Part shown: piece by piece, positions 55,132-63,042 of the stretch | Numbering within the stretch: the first letter of the stretch is position 1 | Layout: each line of letters starts with the position of its first letter | From: JANWVO01 sp037446555 | GTDB lineage: Bacteria > Acidobacteriota > Terriglobia > Bryobacterales > Bryobacteraceae | NCBI GenBank assembly: GCA_037446555.1 | Contig: JBBIIK010000016.1 | Span: 8,779 to 72,778 of the forward strand | Direction: 5' to 3' | Length of the DNA: 64,000 nucleotides | Position numbers and translations under genes: made by a program | The notes under the pieces: model-generated | Told to the model about the DNA's origin: nothing | Database searches by the model: none | The model's input: the letters and a program-made list of their open reading frames with translations, nothing else

Positions 55132-56640
55132 TCAGCGATGAACAGGGTTGGCGCGGCGCGGCTGCGGCCGGAGCGCCTCCGGGAACTCCGCTGCTTTCGA
55201 CCGGCCCGGGTGGCGCAGATTGAACTGCGGACCGCGGTCCGGCTGCAGCGGGATGTACATTCCGCCCGTTTCTTCCAGAACTTTCCAGAGCCTGGCCTGG
55301 AGTTCCTCGGCAGTTTTTCTGAATTCCGGCCGCAGAATCAGGTTCCGGCTCTCGAGCGGGTCTTCCCTCAGGTCGTACAGCTCGTCGAGGTCCCACAGCC
55401 CGTGCACGCGGACGAACTTGTACCGGTCCGTGCGCAGCGCATGAATCGTCGGAGTTTGCGGAAAATTGCGCTCCCAGTAGTACTCGTAGAGAAGCTCGCT
55501 GCGCCAGCCCGCACGCTCGCCGCGCAGGAGCCGCAGCCAGCTCATGCCGTCGATCCCCGCCGGCGCAGGCACGCCGCACGCCTCCAGCACCGTGGGCATG
55601 ATGTCGAGATTCGCCACCACCTCGTCCACCTTGCGCCCGCCGCCGAACAGCTCCGGACAGCGCGCCAGCAATGGCACGCGCATCGACTCCTCATAGGCGG
55701 TCCGCTTGTCGATCAGCCCATGTTCGCCGAACGCAAAGCCGTTGTCGCCCATGTAGACGACCAGCGTGGAGTCCAGCTCGCCGCGCGCCTTCAGCGCATC
55801 CAGGATGCGCCCGATGCTCTGGTCAACAGCCATCAGCGTCTCGGCGTAGCGCTTGTAGTATTCGCCGACATCGAGATCGGAGTGATAGGGATAATCGACG
55901 CCGTGCCAGGAATTGCGCTGGTTTTGCACCCACATGGGCCGGCCCTGCGCATACTCGCCTTCGGCGGCCATGGTCTTCGGATAGACGAACTGCGCATCCT
56001 TGTAGATCCCTTTGTAGCGCGGCGCCGGCTCGAATTCCGCGTGCACGGCCTTGTGCGAGAGATAGAGAAAATACGGCCGGCTTTTCGGCAGGGAATCCAG
56101 CCATTGCAGGGCGTAATCGGTCAACTCGTCCGTGATGTACCCCTTCTGCGGGACGCGCCTGCCGTTGATGTTCAGCCCGTTGGCGCTGGGATTGTAGGTT
56201 CCCTGCCCGCGGAAACTGACCCAGTGGTCGAAGCCCGGCTGCGGGTCGTCGCCTTCGTTGCCCATGTGCCATTTGCCGAAAAACGCGGTCTTGTAACCCG
56301 CCTTCTGCAAGTAGGACGGGAAAAACACGGTGCCTTTCGGGATGGCTGTGTTGTTGTCCACGATGCGGTGGCGGTGCGCATAAACTCCGGTGAGAATCGT
56401 CGCGCGGCTGGGACTGCAGAGCGCCGTCGTAACGAAGGCGTTGGCGAAGTGCGCTCCCTCCGCCGCCATGCGGTCCATCTGGGGCGTTCTGAGCCACGGC
56501 TGCGCCTTCATGAACCCCATCGCGTCGTAGCGGTGGTCGTCGCTCAGGATGAAGATCACGTTCCGGCGCTTGCCGGCTTGCGCGGATGCGCCCCGCAGCA
56601 CCGCTGGCGCAGCCGCCATCCACTCTCTTCTGGTCATCAT
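55132..56640 (-). CDS. Formylglycine-dependent sulfatase
   Basis: A 502-residue S1-family sulfatase. Metal ligands FILSDDHRYDAMG are near residues 30-42, and the formylglycine site CSPSRATILTG has Cys75 in the C-x-P-S-R consensus, which requires a maturase encoded elsewhere. Further family text is AFFGKWHMGNEGDDPQPGF and VVYMGDNGFAFGEHGL. The N-terminus MMTRREWMAAAPAVLRG resembles a Tat or lipoprotein-less signal, so export is likely. The start at 56640 has GGAG upstream; a TTG at 56661 is the alternative. It heads the sulfatase-PfpI-ABC operon and probably removes sulfate from a polysaccharide or small ester. Confidence 0.93.
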   Translation of the reverse strand: MMTRREWMAAAPAVLRGASAQAGKRRNVIFILSDDHRYDAMGFMKAQPWLRTPQMDRMAAEGAHFANAFVTTALCSPSRATILTGVYAHRHRIVDNNTAIPKGTVFFPSYLQKAGYKTAFFGKWHMGNEGDDPQPGFDHWVSFRGQGTYNPSANGLNINGRRVPQKGYITDELTDYALQWLDSLPKSRPYFLYLSHKAVHAEFEPAPRYKGIYKDAQFVYPKTMAAEGEYAQGRPMWVQNQRNSWHGVDYPYHSDLDVGEYYKRYAETLMAVDQSIGRILDALKARGELDSTLVVYMGDNGFAFGEHGLIDKRTAYEESMRVPLLARCPELFGGGRKVDEVVANLDIMPTVLEACGVPAPAGIDGMSWLRLLRGERAGWRSELLYEYYWERNFPQTPTIHALRTDRYKFVRVHGLWDLDELYDLREDPLESRNLILRPEFRKTAEELQARLWKVLEETGGMYIPLQPDRGPQFNLRHPGRSKAAEFPEALRPQPRRANPVHR

Positions 56641-56738
56641 GGGCGTGGGCTCCTCAGGCAAGCATATCCGATGCGCGCCGCATGGCGGGCCTTCGCCGGC
56701 CCCCGGCTGCGTTCATCGTGCGCCACTGCCTGCCTTGC

Positions 56739-56744
56739 TACACT
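56739..56744 (+). promoter_or_regulatory. Candidate -10 box (TACACT) close to the VOC gene start
   Basis: TACACT ends 8 bases before the ATG at 56753, implying a leaderless mRNA if used. Same hexamer as at 55107 and 40951 on the minus strand. No ribosome site precedes this start. Confidence 0.4.
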
Positions 56745-56752
56745 CCGGTTGT

Positions 56753-57130
56753 ATGCTGTACACGGGACTTGAGCACACGGCGATCGCCTCGCCCCACCCG
56801 CAGCGCCTGGCGCAGTGGTATGTCGATACTCTGGGCTTCCGCATCAATTACGAGTACGACGGCAACTACTTCGTCAAGGCGCCCAACGGCGCCATGCTCG
56901 AGATCATCCCCAGCCAGGGCGGCGCCCTACCCGCTCAAATGAAGACGCCGGGCTTGCGCCACCTCGCCGTTTCGGTCGCCGACTTCGACCAGGCCGCCGC
57001 GGATCTCCGGCAAAAGGGCGTCAACATCGTCTCCGGGCCCCTGATTCTCTCCGGCAACAGGCTTCCGTTCTTCACCGATCCGGACGGCAACCTGCTGCAT
57101 CTGATCTCCCGGCCCGCACCACTGCCCTGA
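56753..57130 (+). CDS. VOC-family (glyoxalase/dioxygenase superfamily) protein
   Basis: A 125-residue single-module VOC protein with two beta-alpha-beta-beta-beta halves: GLEHTAIASPHPQRLAQWY with the first metal His8, YEYDGNYFVKAPNGAMLEII, LRHLAVSVADFDQAAADL with the second His, and FFTDPDGNLLHLISRP. The metal site appears intact. Members include glyoxalase I, fosfomycin resistance proteins and dioxygenases; the substrate cannot be assigned. The start has no ribosome site. The MFS gene follows 12 bases downstream, so the two are probably cotranscribed. Confidence 0.87.
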   Translation: MLYTGLEHTAIASPHPQRLAQWYVDTLGFRINYEYDGNYFVKAPNGAMLEIIPSQGGALPAQMKTPGLRHLAVSVADFDQAAADLRQKGVNIVSGPLILSGNRLPFFTDPDGNLLHLISRPAPLP

Positions 57131-57142
57131 CGGACACGCGCC

Positions 57143-58348
57143 TTGCTTGGACGCATATTTTCTGCATTCCACTACCGCAATTTCCGGCTGATGTGGTCGG
57201 GCGCGTTCGTGTCGAGCATCGGCACGTGGATGCAGAAGCTCGCCCAGAGCTGGCTGGTGCTCCAGCTTTCGGGCTCGGCGTTTTATCTCGGGCTGGACAA
57301 TTTCCTTGGGGAAATCCCGATCTTTCTGCTCGCGCTGTTCGCCGGCGTCGCCGCGGACCGCATCGACCGCCGCCGCGTGCTGATCGCCTCGCAGTGCGTG
57401 CAGATGACTTGCGCCTTCTTGCTGGCAGGCCTGTTCGCCTTCGGGCATGCACGGGTGTGGCACATCCTCGCTCTGTCGTTCATCGTCGGCACCGCGCAGG
57501 CGTTCGGGGCGCCCGCCTACCAGTCGTTGCTCCCCTCGCTTGTGCCCCGCGACCACCTGCCGAACGCCATCGCCATGAACTCGATCCAGTTCAACCTCGC
57601 CCGCGTGATCGGCCCGGTGATCGGCGGCCTGGCGCTCACGCACCTCGGCGCCGCGTGGTGCTTCGGACTGAACGGACTGTCCTACGTGGCCGTGATCGCC
57701 TCGCTGCTGTTGATCCAGGTGCGCTTCACCCCCGCGCCGTCGCAGGAGACGGTGATGGATTCCATGAAGCAGGGCCTGGTTTTCATCCGCAGCCGTCCGG
57801 GCATGCTGCCGCTGATTCTCGTCGCATTCGTGTGCACGTTCCTGGGAATCCCGATCCTCGTGTTCCTGCCCGTGTTCGCCCGCGACGTCTTCGGAGGCGA
57901 TGCCGCCACCTACACGGTCCTCCTCTCGACCGAAGCCGCGGGGGCGATCACGGGGGCGCTGCTGGTCGCCGCGCGCGGGAAGCGTCCGCATCTGGGCCGG
58001 GACGCCCTCGTCGGCCTCATTCTGCTGGGCCTGTTCGAGGCTCTGTTCGCCTTTTCGCGAGACTTCCGGCTGAGCCTCGCCTTCGCGTTTATCGGCGGCA
58101 TGGCGCTGATCGCCTGTTTCGCGCTGCTGAGTTCCCTCGTGCAGCTGATCGCCACTGACGAGATGCGGGGGCGGGTGATGAGCCTCTACAACATCGCCTT
58201 CCGCGGCGGCATGCCGGTAGGGAGCCTGGTGGCGGGGGCGCTCACGCCCGTGTTCGGCATCGCCGCCGTGGTCGGTTCGTGCGGGATCCTGCTCACGCTG
58301 ATTGCAGCGTACCTGCTGGTCTTCCACCGCAGGCTCGCCGCGGTGTAG
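57143..58348 (+). CDS. MFS transporter, DHA3/EntS-like
   Basis: A 401-residue major facilitator with twelve hydrophobic segments. Text such as NFRLMWSGAFVSSIGTWMQKLAQSWLV and PAYQSLLPSLVPRDHLPNAIA places it in the DHA3 group, which contains EntS and multidrug exporters. The start is TTG 57143 (LLGRIFSAFHYRN); no better codon lies near. Substrate unknown. Its partner VOC gene might act on the exported compound, but this is inference from gene order only. The stop lies 7 bases before the convergent radical SAM gene. Confidence 0.88.
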   Translation: MLGRIFSAFHYRNFRLMWSGAFVSSIGTWMQKLAQSWLVLQLSGSAFYLGLDNFLGEIPIFLLALFAGVAADRIDRRRVLIASQCVQMTCAFLLAGLFAFGHARVWHILALSFIVGTAQAFGAPAYQSLLPSLVPRDHLPNAIAMNSIQFNLARVIGPVIGGLALTHLGAAWCFGLNGLSYVAVIASLLLIQVRFTPAPSQETVMDSMKQGLVFIRSRPGMLPLILVAFVCTFLGIPILVFLPVFARDVFGGDAATYTVLLSTEAAGAITGALLVAARGKRPHLGRDALVGLILLGLFEALFAFSRDFRLSLAFAFIGGMALIACFALLSSLVQLIATDEMRGRVMSLYNIAFRGGMPVGSLVAGALTPVFGIAAVVGSCGILLTLIAAYLLVFHRRLAAV

Positions 58349-58355
58349 CCCGCGC

Positions 58356-60002
58356 TCAGGCTTCCGCCCAGTTGCGCCTCTCGATGAAGGTCTTCGGCTC
58401 GTAGGCGACGCCTTTTTCGAGTTTCTTCTCCTCGCGCCGGGTGAGCCACAGCATCAGCGGACCCAGCGCGGCGCCGACGGCCGCCGCCAGCGCGCCGCAC
58501 TCCCGCCGGATCTCTTCCCGCAGTTCGTGAACCCGCTGCGCCACTTCGGCATTCTTCTGCCGCATATGGCGCTCCATCGCCCACAGCACTGCCGCGTAGG
58601 AAGTCCTCAGCGCCTTCGCCTCCCGCTCGAAACGCTCGCGCACGCGCCAGTCCGGATAGAACCGGTACCTTCGCACGCCTTCGAGCGTCGTGCGGCAGAT
58701 GCGATAGAGCGAGGGGCCGTTCAGCTCGAAGTCCCGCCAGAATGCCCAGTCGAGGAATTTCTTGGAATCGTCCCGGCTGATGAACGGGTGCCGCCAGTTG
58801 AACTTGTACTGCCCGTGCACGTCGGCCAGGTCCACGTCGATCAGCGTGCCTTCCTTCTGCATCCGCTGGTGGAGAGGCGTCCCGGGCAGCGGCGTGTAGA
58901 GCATGAACTGGTGGAAATCCGTCTCGTGGCTGCACGCATAGTCGATCTCCTCGCCGATGTTCTGCGGCGTGTGATGGCGCATGCCGACGATTGTCGATCC
59001 AAGCACGCGGATGCCGTTGCTGCGCAGTTCACGCACCAGGCTCAGCGTGTCGGATCCGGCGAGCTTCGCGTAGCCGCTCTGCGGCGACTCCAGCCCCATC
59101 CACACCCACGAGATTCCGAGCTCCACCAGCTCTTCCATGCTGTACTTGCGGATCGCATTCGCCGACGAGAATACGTACAAATCCCAGCTCTTCCCACCCT
59201 CCTTCATGCAATCCAGCAGCTCCATGGCGCGCTTCCGGTGCAGCAGGAAGTTCTCGTCCATCACGAAGAACGACTTGTACTGGAAGGCGTGCTCCGCTTT
59301 CTCCATCGCTTCGTAGATCTCGCGCCCCGTCTCGAAGAAATTGATGAAGTTCCCCTTGCCTCCGAAAAACGCAGACGTGGTGCAGAAGTCGCACCCAAGC
59401 GGGCATCCCACAGAAGGGATGATTGTCGCCGCCGTCGATCCGAGCTTGCCGGGCAGCTTGAGCCCCATCACGCGGTGTCCGAATCCCGAGGCGATCAGCG
59501 GATGCTCCACTTTCGCGCGCGTGTCTTGCCCCAGGAACTCCCGCATCCACCGCACGCCCTCGCCCTTCACGATGTAGTCGGCGTCGATCATGTGCTCGAG
59601 CCCCGGAATCGCCGATACGTGCCCGCCGACGACGATCACGGACTTCGGCGAGAGCCGCCGCACGATCCGGCACATCTCGCGCACCTTGCCCACGTTCACG
59701 ATGATCGAGCTGATCCCCACGACGTCGTACCGGTGCTCCTGCAGTTCTTGCTCGAAGCGCTCCCGGGTGGGGAAATCCAGCACCGTAGAGGGATTCTGGA
59801 TGTTCGCCTGGATGAACATGATGCCCCACGAGCGGTGGAACATCCGAAGCGAATACGGGCCCTGCGCCCGGGTCACCTGGTTGTGGTACAGCTCCATCGG
59901 ATTGATGGAGCGGCTTCCGTACTCATCGTCCTGCGCGTAGGGGCCGAATACGCTCGTCAACAGAACCCGGGCCTTCGGCCCCTTGGGATGCACAATCATC
60001 AA
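58356..60002 (-). CDS. Radical SAM protein with N-terminal B12-binding-like domain
   Basis: A 548-residue protein. Residues about 80-165 form a cobalamin-binding-like Rossmann domain (HRYDVVGISSIIVNVGKVREM; SVIVVGGHVSAIPGLE). Residues 190-420 form the radical SAM barrel with the CxxxCxxC motif at Cys200, Cys204 and Cys207 (GCPLGCDFC). A C-terminal helical region of about 120 residues follows. The typical DxHxxG cobalamin ligand is not obvious, so a cobalamin cofactor is uncertain. The reaction is unknown; such proteins often methylate or rearrange lipids or natural products. It lies 102 bases downstream of the TrpB2 gene, and has its own TACAAT box at 60057-60062. Confidence 0.85.
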   Translation of the reverse strand: MMIVHPKGPKARVLLTSVFGPYAQDDEYGSRSINPMELYHNQVTRAQGPYSLRMFHRSWGIMFIQANIQNPSTVLDFPTRERFEQELQEHRYDVVGISSIIVNVGKVREMCRIVRRLSPKSVIVVGGHVSAIPGLEHMIDADYIVKGEGVRWMREFLGQDTRAKVEHPLIASGFGHRVMGLKLPGKLGSTAATIIPSVGCPLGCDFCTTSAFFGGKGNFINFFETGREIYEAMEKAEHAFQYKSFFVMDENFLLHRKRAMELLDCMKEGGKSWDLYVFSSANAIRKYSMEELVELGISWVWMGLESPQSGYAKLAGSDTLSLVRELRSNGIRVLGSTIVGMRHHTPQNIGEEIDYACSHETDFHQFMLYTPLPGTPLHQRMQKEGTLIDVDLADVHGQYKFNWRHPFISRDDSKKFLDWAFWRDFELNGPSLYRICRTTLEGVRRYRFYPDWRVRERFEREAKALRTSYAAVLWAMERHMRQKNAEVAQRVHELREEIRRECGALAAAVGAALGPLMLWLTRREEKKLEKGVAYEPKTFIERRNWAEA

Positions 60003-60056
60003 ACAATCACTCTCTTTCGCCCGCGGAAACTCGGATGAGCAGCCCCGGTTCTCTTA

Positions 60057-60062
60057 ATTGTA
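60057..60062 (-). promoter_or_regulatory. Candidate -10 box (TACAAT) for the radical SAM gene
   Basis: TACAAT on the minus strand lies 54 bases before ATG 60002, within the 102-base gap 60003-60104. No clear -35. The gap also holds a small imperfect hairpin at 60075-60089 without a T-run. Confidence 0.4.
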
Positions 60063-60104
60063 CACCCGCAGACCTTCTCTGCCGGAGAATAGGCGTGGCG
60101 AGTC

Positions 60105-61469
60105 TCAGGCGCTGACGGATGGCAGCCCGGCAAGCGCCATCGCCAGCTCGCTTTCGTCATACTGCTGGTCGGTCAGCTTGCCGGCGAAGTAATCCATGTA
60201 GGCCTGCATGTCGAAGTGCCCGTGCCCGCAGAGATTGAACAGGATCGCCTCGCTCCTGCCCTCCTGCTTGCAGCGCACCGCTTCATCGATGGCGGCACGG
60301 ACGGCGTGATTGGCTTCCGGCGCCGGAAGAATCCCTTCGCTGCGCGCGAACAGCACGCCCGCTTCGAAGCAGCTGAGCTGCGTGCAGGACTTCGCCTCGA
60401 TCAGGCCCAGCTCCTTGCAGTGGCTCACCAGCGGCGCCATGCCGTGGTAGCGCAGCCCGCCGGCATGGAAGCCCGGCGGCGTGAACGTGCTGCCCAGCGT
60501 GTGCATCTTCACAAGCGGCGTCAGGTGCGCCGTGTCGCCGAAATCATATGCATACTTGCCGCGCGTCAGCGACGGGCACGCCGCCGGCTCCACCGCCACG
60601 ATTCGCATCTTCTTCCCGCCCCGCAGCATCCTGCCAATGAACGGGAACGCGATACCCGCGAAGTTCGAACCGCCGCCCGTGCAGCCGACAACAACGTCCG
60701 GCTCATCGCCCGCCATCGCTAGTTGCTCGATCGCCTCTTCTCCGATCACCGTCTGGTGCAGCAGCACATGGTTCAGCACGCTTCCCAGGGCATACTTGGT
60801 GTCCGCGCTCTGCGCCGCCACTTCGACAGCCTCCGAAATCGCGATGCCGAGGCTGCCCGGGTGATCGGGGCGTTTTTCGAGAATCGCCCGCCCGCTGGCG
60901 GTTTCCATCGAGGGCGATGCCACGCACCGCGCCCCGTAGCTCTCCATCAGTGCGCGCCGGTAAGGCTTCTGCTCGTAGCTCACCCGGACCATGTAGACTT
61001 CGATCTTCAGCCCGAAAAACGCGCCCGCCAGCGCCAACGACGATCCCCACTGCCCCGCTCCCGTCTCGGTGACGATCCTCCGCACGCCCGCTTCCTTGTT
61101 GTAGAAAGCCTGCGCCACCGCCGTGTTCGGCTTGTGCGAGCCCGCCGGGCTGACGCCCTCGTACTTGTAATAGATCCGCGCCGGCGTGTCGAGCGCCTTC
61201 TCCAGACGGCGGGCGCGGTACAACGGCGTCGGGCGCCACTGCCGGTAGATGTCGCGCACCGGCTTCGGAATCTCGATCTCCCGCTCCGCCGACACTTCCT
61301 GCTCGATCAGGCTCATCGGGAAGATCACTTCCAGATCCGCAGGCGTCACCGGCTGCTTCGTCCCCGGATGCAGCACGGGCGGCACGGGCTTCGGCAGATC
61401 CGCCGCAATGTTGTACCAGAACTTGGGCAGGCGGCTCTCGTCCAGAACGTACTTGATCTCGTCGCTCAT
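60105..61469 (-). CDS. Tryptophan synthase beta chain, TrpB2 type
   Basis: A 454-residue PLP enzyme of the TrpB2 class. It has the TrpB2-specific N-terminal extension (YNIAADLPKPVPPVLHPGT) and the PLP-lysine motif GVSPAGSHKPNTAV (Lys113), then TETGAGQWGSSLALAGAFFG and VVGCTGGGSNFAGIAFPF. TrpB2 proteins condense indole and serine, often without a TrpA partner; no trpA or other trp gene is present here. The start at 61469 (MSDEIKYVLD) was chosen from the family N-terminus; the open frame extends upstream. It is divergent from the ThuA gene (92 bases between). Confidence 0.93.
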   Translation of the reverse strand: MSDEIKYVLDESRLPKFWYNIAADLPKPVPPVLHPGTKQPVTPADLEVIFPMSLIEQEVSAEREIEIPKPVRDIYRQWRPTPLYRARRLEKALDTPARIYYKYEGVSPAGSHKPNTAVAQAFYNKEAGVRRIVTETGAGQWGSSLALAGAFFGLKIEVYMVRVSYEQKPYRRALMESYGARCVASPSMETASGRAILEKRPDHPGSLGIAISEAVEVAAQSADTKYALGSVLNHVLLHQTVIGEEAIEQLAMAGDEPDVVVGCTGGGSNFAGIAFPFIGRMLRGGKKMRIVAVEPAACPSLTRGKYAYDFGDTAHLTPLVKMHTLGSTFTPPGFHAGGLRYHGMAPLVSHCKELGLIEAKSCTQLSCFEAGVLFARSEGILPAPEANHAVRAAIDEAVRCKQEGRSEAILFNLCGHGHFDMQAYMDYFAGKLTDQQYDESELAMALAGLPSVSA

Positions 61470-61561
61470 CGCTGTTTGTCTCTCCCGCAGGGATTCTGAA
61501 GCCGCGATTGTACCAACACGGACCGCCTGTCCGCCCATAGAATGGGGGCGGAGGCTCCCTC

Positions 61562-63022
61562 ATGCGCGCTCTGCTTCTTCTGGCCCTGCTGCCCGCCCTG
61601 GCGCAGCCCCCTGCCTCGCCCCCAAGAATCCGGACGCTCCTCGTCACTGGAGGCGCCATCGGCGGTCATGACTGGCGCATCGTTTCGCCGCTGCTCCGCA
61701 AAGCTCTTGAAGACACAGGCCGGTTCGAGGTCCGCGTCACCGAGGACTTTCGCGGCGCAGGTCCGGAAACGCTCTCCGGCTACGACCTTGTCGTGCTCAA
61801 CTATTACGACGCCCGCGACCCCGCATTCGCCTGGCCGGAACGCACCCGCGCCGCCCTGCTCGAATTCGTCCGCTCGGGCCACGGCCTCGTCGTCTACCAC
61901 TTCTCCATCGCAGCCTTCCTCGATTGGCCCGAATTCGAGACCCTCTGCGGCGGCAACTGGCGGCCCAATCAGGGCCACCATTCGCCCGCGCACACGTTTC
62001 ATCTCGACATCCGCGACCGCACGCACCCCGTCACTCGCAGCCTCCGCGCAAAGCTCGCCCAGCCCGACGACGAGCTATACGCCAACCTCAAGTGGCAGGC
62101 GCCGGGCTCCTACCATGTGCTTGCCACCGCCTGGGACGATCACAAGCTGTACCAGGGCAAGGCGCGCCAGCCTGTTCCGGGCGAGGGCCTCGATCATCCC
62201 ATCCTCTGGACGCTGAACTATGGCAGCGGCAGGGTCTTCGTCACCGCGCTCGGTCACGACGGGCCGGCGGTGAAGACTCCCGTGTTCACAGCCACCTTCA
62301 CCCGCGGGGCGGAATGGGCGGCCACCGGCGATGTCACTCTTCCTGTTCCGCCGGCTGTTGCAGAGGACTCGCCGGCGCCTTTGCCGGAGCCGCGCGCCGT
62401 CACCCCGGGCGCCGCCGCCGGCGATCCCCCCTCGGACGCCGTCGTTCTGTTCGACGGATCGGGCATCGACGGATGGACGCGCCCGGACGGCTCGCCGACG
62501 GGATGCAAGGTCGAAGGCCGCGAAATGGTCTGCCGGACCGGAGCCGGGGACGCCGTTTCGCGCGGGCAATTCCGATCCGCCCAGATCCATCTGGAGTTCC
62601 TGGTGCCGGAGATGCCCGGTCAAAAGGGACAGTTGAGAGGGAATTCAGGCGTCTACATTCAGAAAATCACGGAAATCCAGATTCTCGACGGATACCGCAA
62701 CCCGACCTACGCCACCGGCGCCGTGGGCGCCGTCTATGACCAACACCCTCCGCTGGTCAATGCCTCCCGCAAGCCCGGCGAGTGGTCTTCCTATGACATC
62801 GTCTACCACGCGCCGGTCTGCAGCGAGCGCGGGCAGGAAGTGCGCCCGGGCACGCTGACCGTCTTCCTCAACGGCGTGCTGGTCCAGGACAACGCCCCGT
62901 TGCGCTTCCGCAGGGCCATGTGCGATCCGGGACCGCTCCTGCTCCAGGACCACTCGGGCTTTCCTGGCGCCCCGGACACCACAATGCGCTTCCGCAACAT
63001 CTGGTACCGCCCGCTGGAGTGA
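61562..63022 (+). CDS. ThuA-like domain fused to a DUF1080 (3-keto-disaccharide hydrolase type) domain
   Basis: A 486-residue secreted fusion (signal peptide MRALLLLALLPALAQ). Residues 22-255 are ThuA-like (trehalose-utilisation, glutamine-amidotransferase fold): TLLVTGGAIGGHDWRIV, SGHGLVVYHFSIAAF, FVTALGHDG. Residues about 290-486 are a DUF1080/LamG-like domain: VVLFDGSGIDGWT, SAQIHLEFLVPE, GNSGVYIQ, EIQILDGYRN and YDIVYHAPV, ending WYRPLE. DUF1080 members have been shown to be 3-keto-glycoside hydrolases, and ThuA proteins accompany them in sugar breakdown, so a joint role in 3-keto-sugar metabolism is plausible. The stop lies 20 bases before the IS end. Confidence 0.9.
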   Translation: MRALLLLALLPALAQPPASPPRIRTLLVTGGAIGGHDWRIVSPLLRKALEDTGRFEVRVTEDFRGAGPETLSGYDLVVLNYYDARDPAFAWPERTRAALLEFVRSGHGLVVYHFSIAAFLDWPEFETLCGGNWRPNQGHHSPAHTFHLDIRDRTHPVTRSLRAKLAQPDDELYANLKWQAPGSYHVLATAWDDHKLYQGKARQPVPGEGLDHPILWTLNYGSGRVFVTALGHDGPAVKTPVFTATFTRGAEWAATGDVTLPVPPAVAEDSPAPLPEPRAVTPGAAAGDPPSDAVVLFDGSGIDGWTRPDGSPTGCKVEGREMVCRTGAGDAVSRGQFRSAQIHLEFLVPEMPGQKGQLRGNSGVYIQKITEIQILDGYRNPTYATGAVGAVYDQHPPLVNASRKPGEWSSYDIVYHAPVCSERGQEVRPGTLTVFLNGVLVQDNAPLRFRRAMCDPGPLLLQDHSGFPGAPDTTMRFRNIWYRPLE

Positions 63023-63042
63023 GTCCCGGCCGATACAATGAA

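Noticed and set aside
58356..60002. Assignment of the radical SAM protein to a hopanoid or named natural-product enzyme
   Set aside because: Motifs support only the general B12-binding-like plus radical SAM architecture; no neighbour supports a specific pathway.
60075..60089. Small hairpin TTCTC/GAGAA between the TrpB2 and radical SAM genes
   Set aside because: Short stem, no T-run; not called as a terminator.
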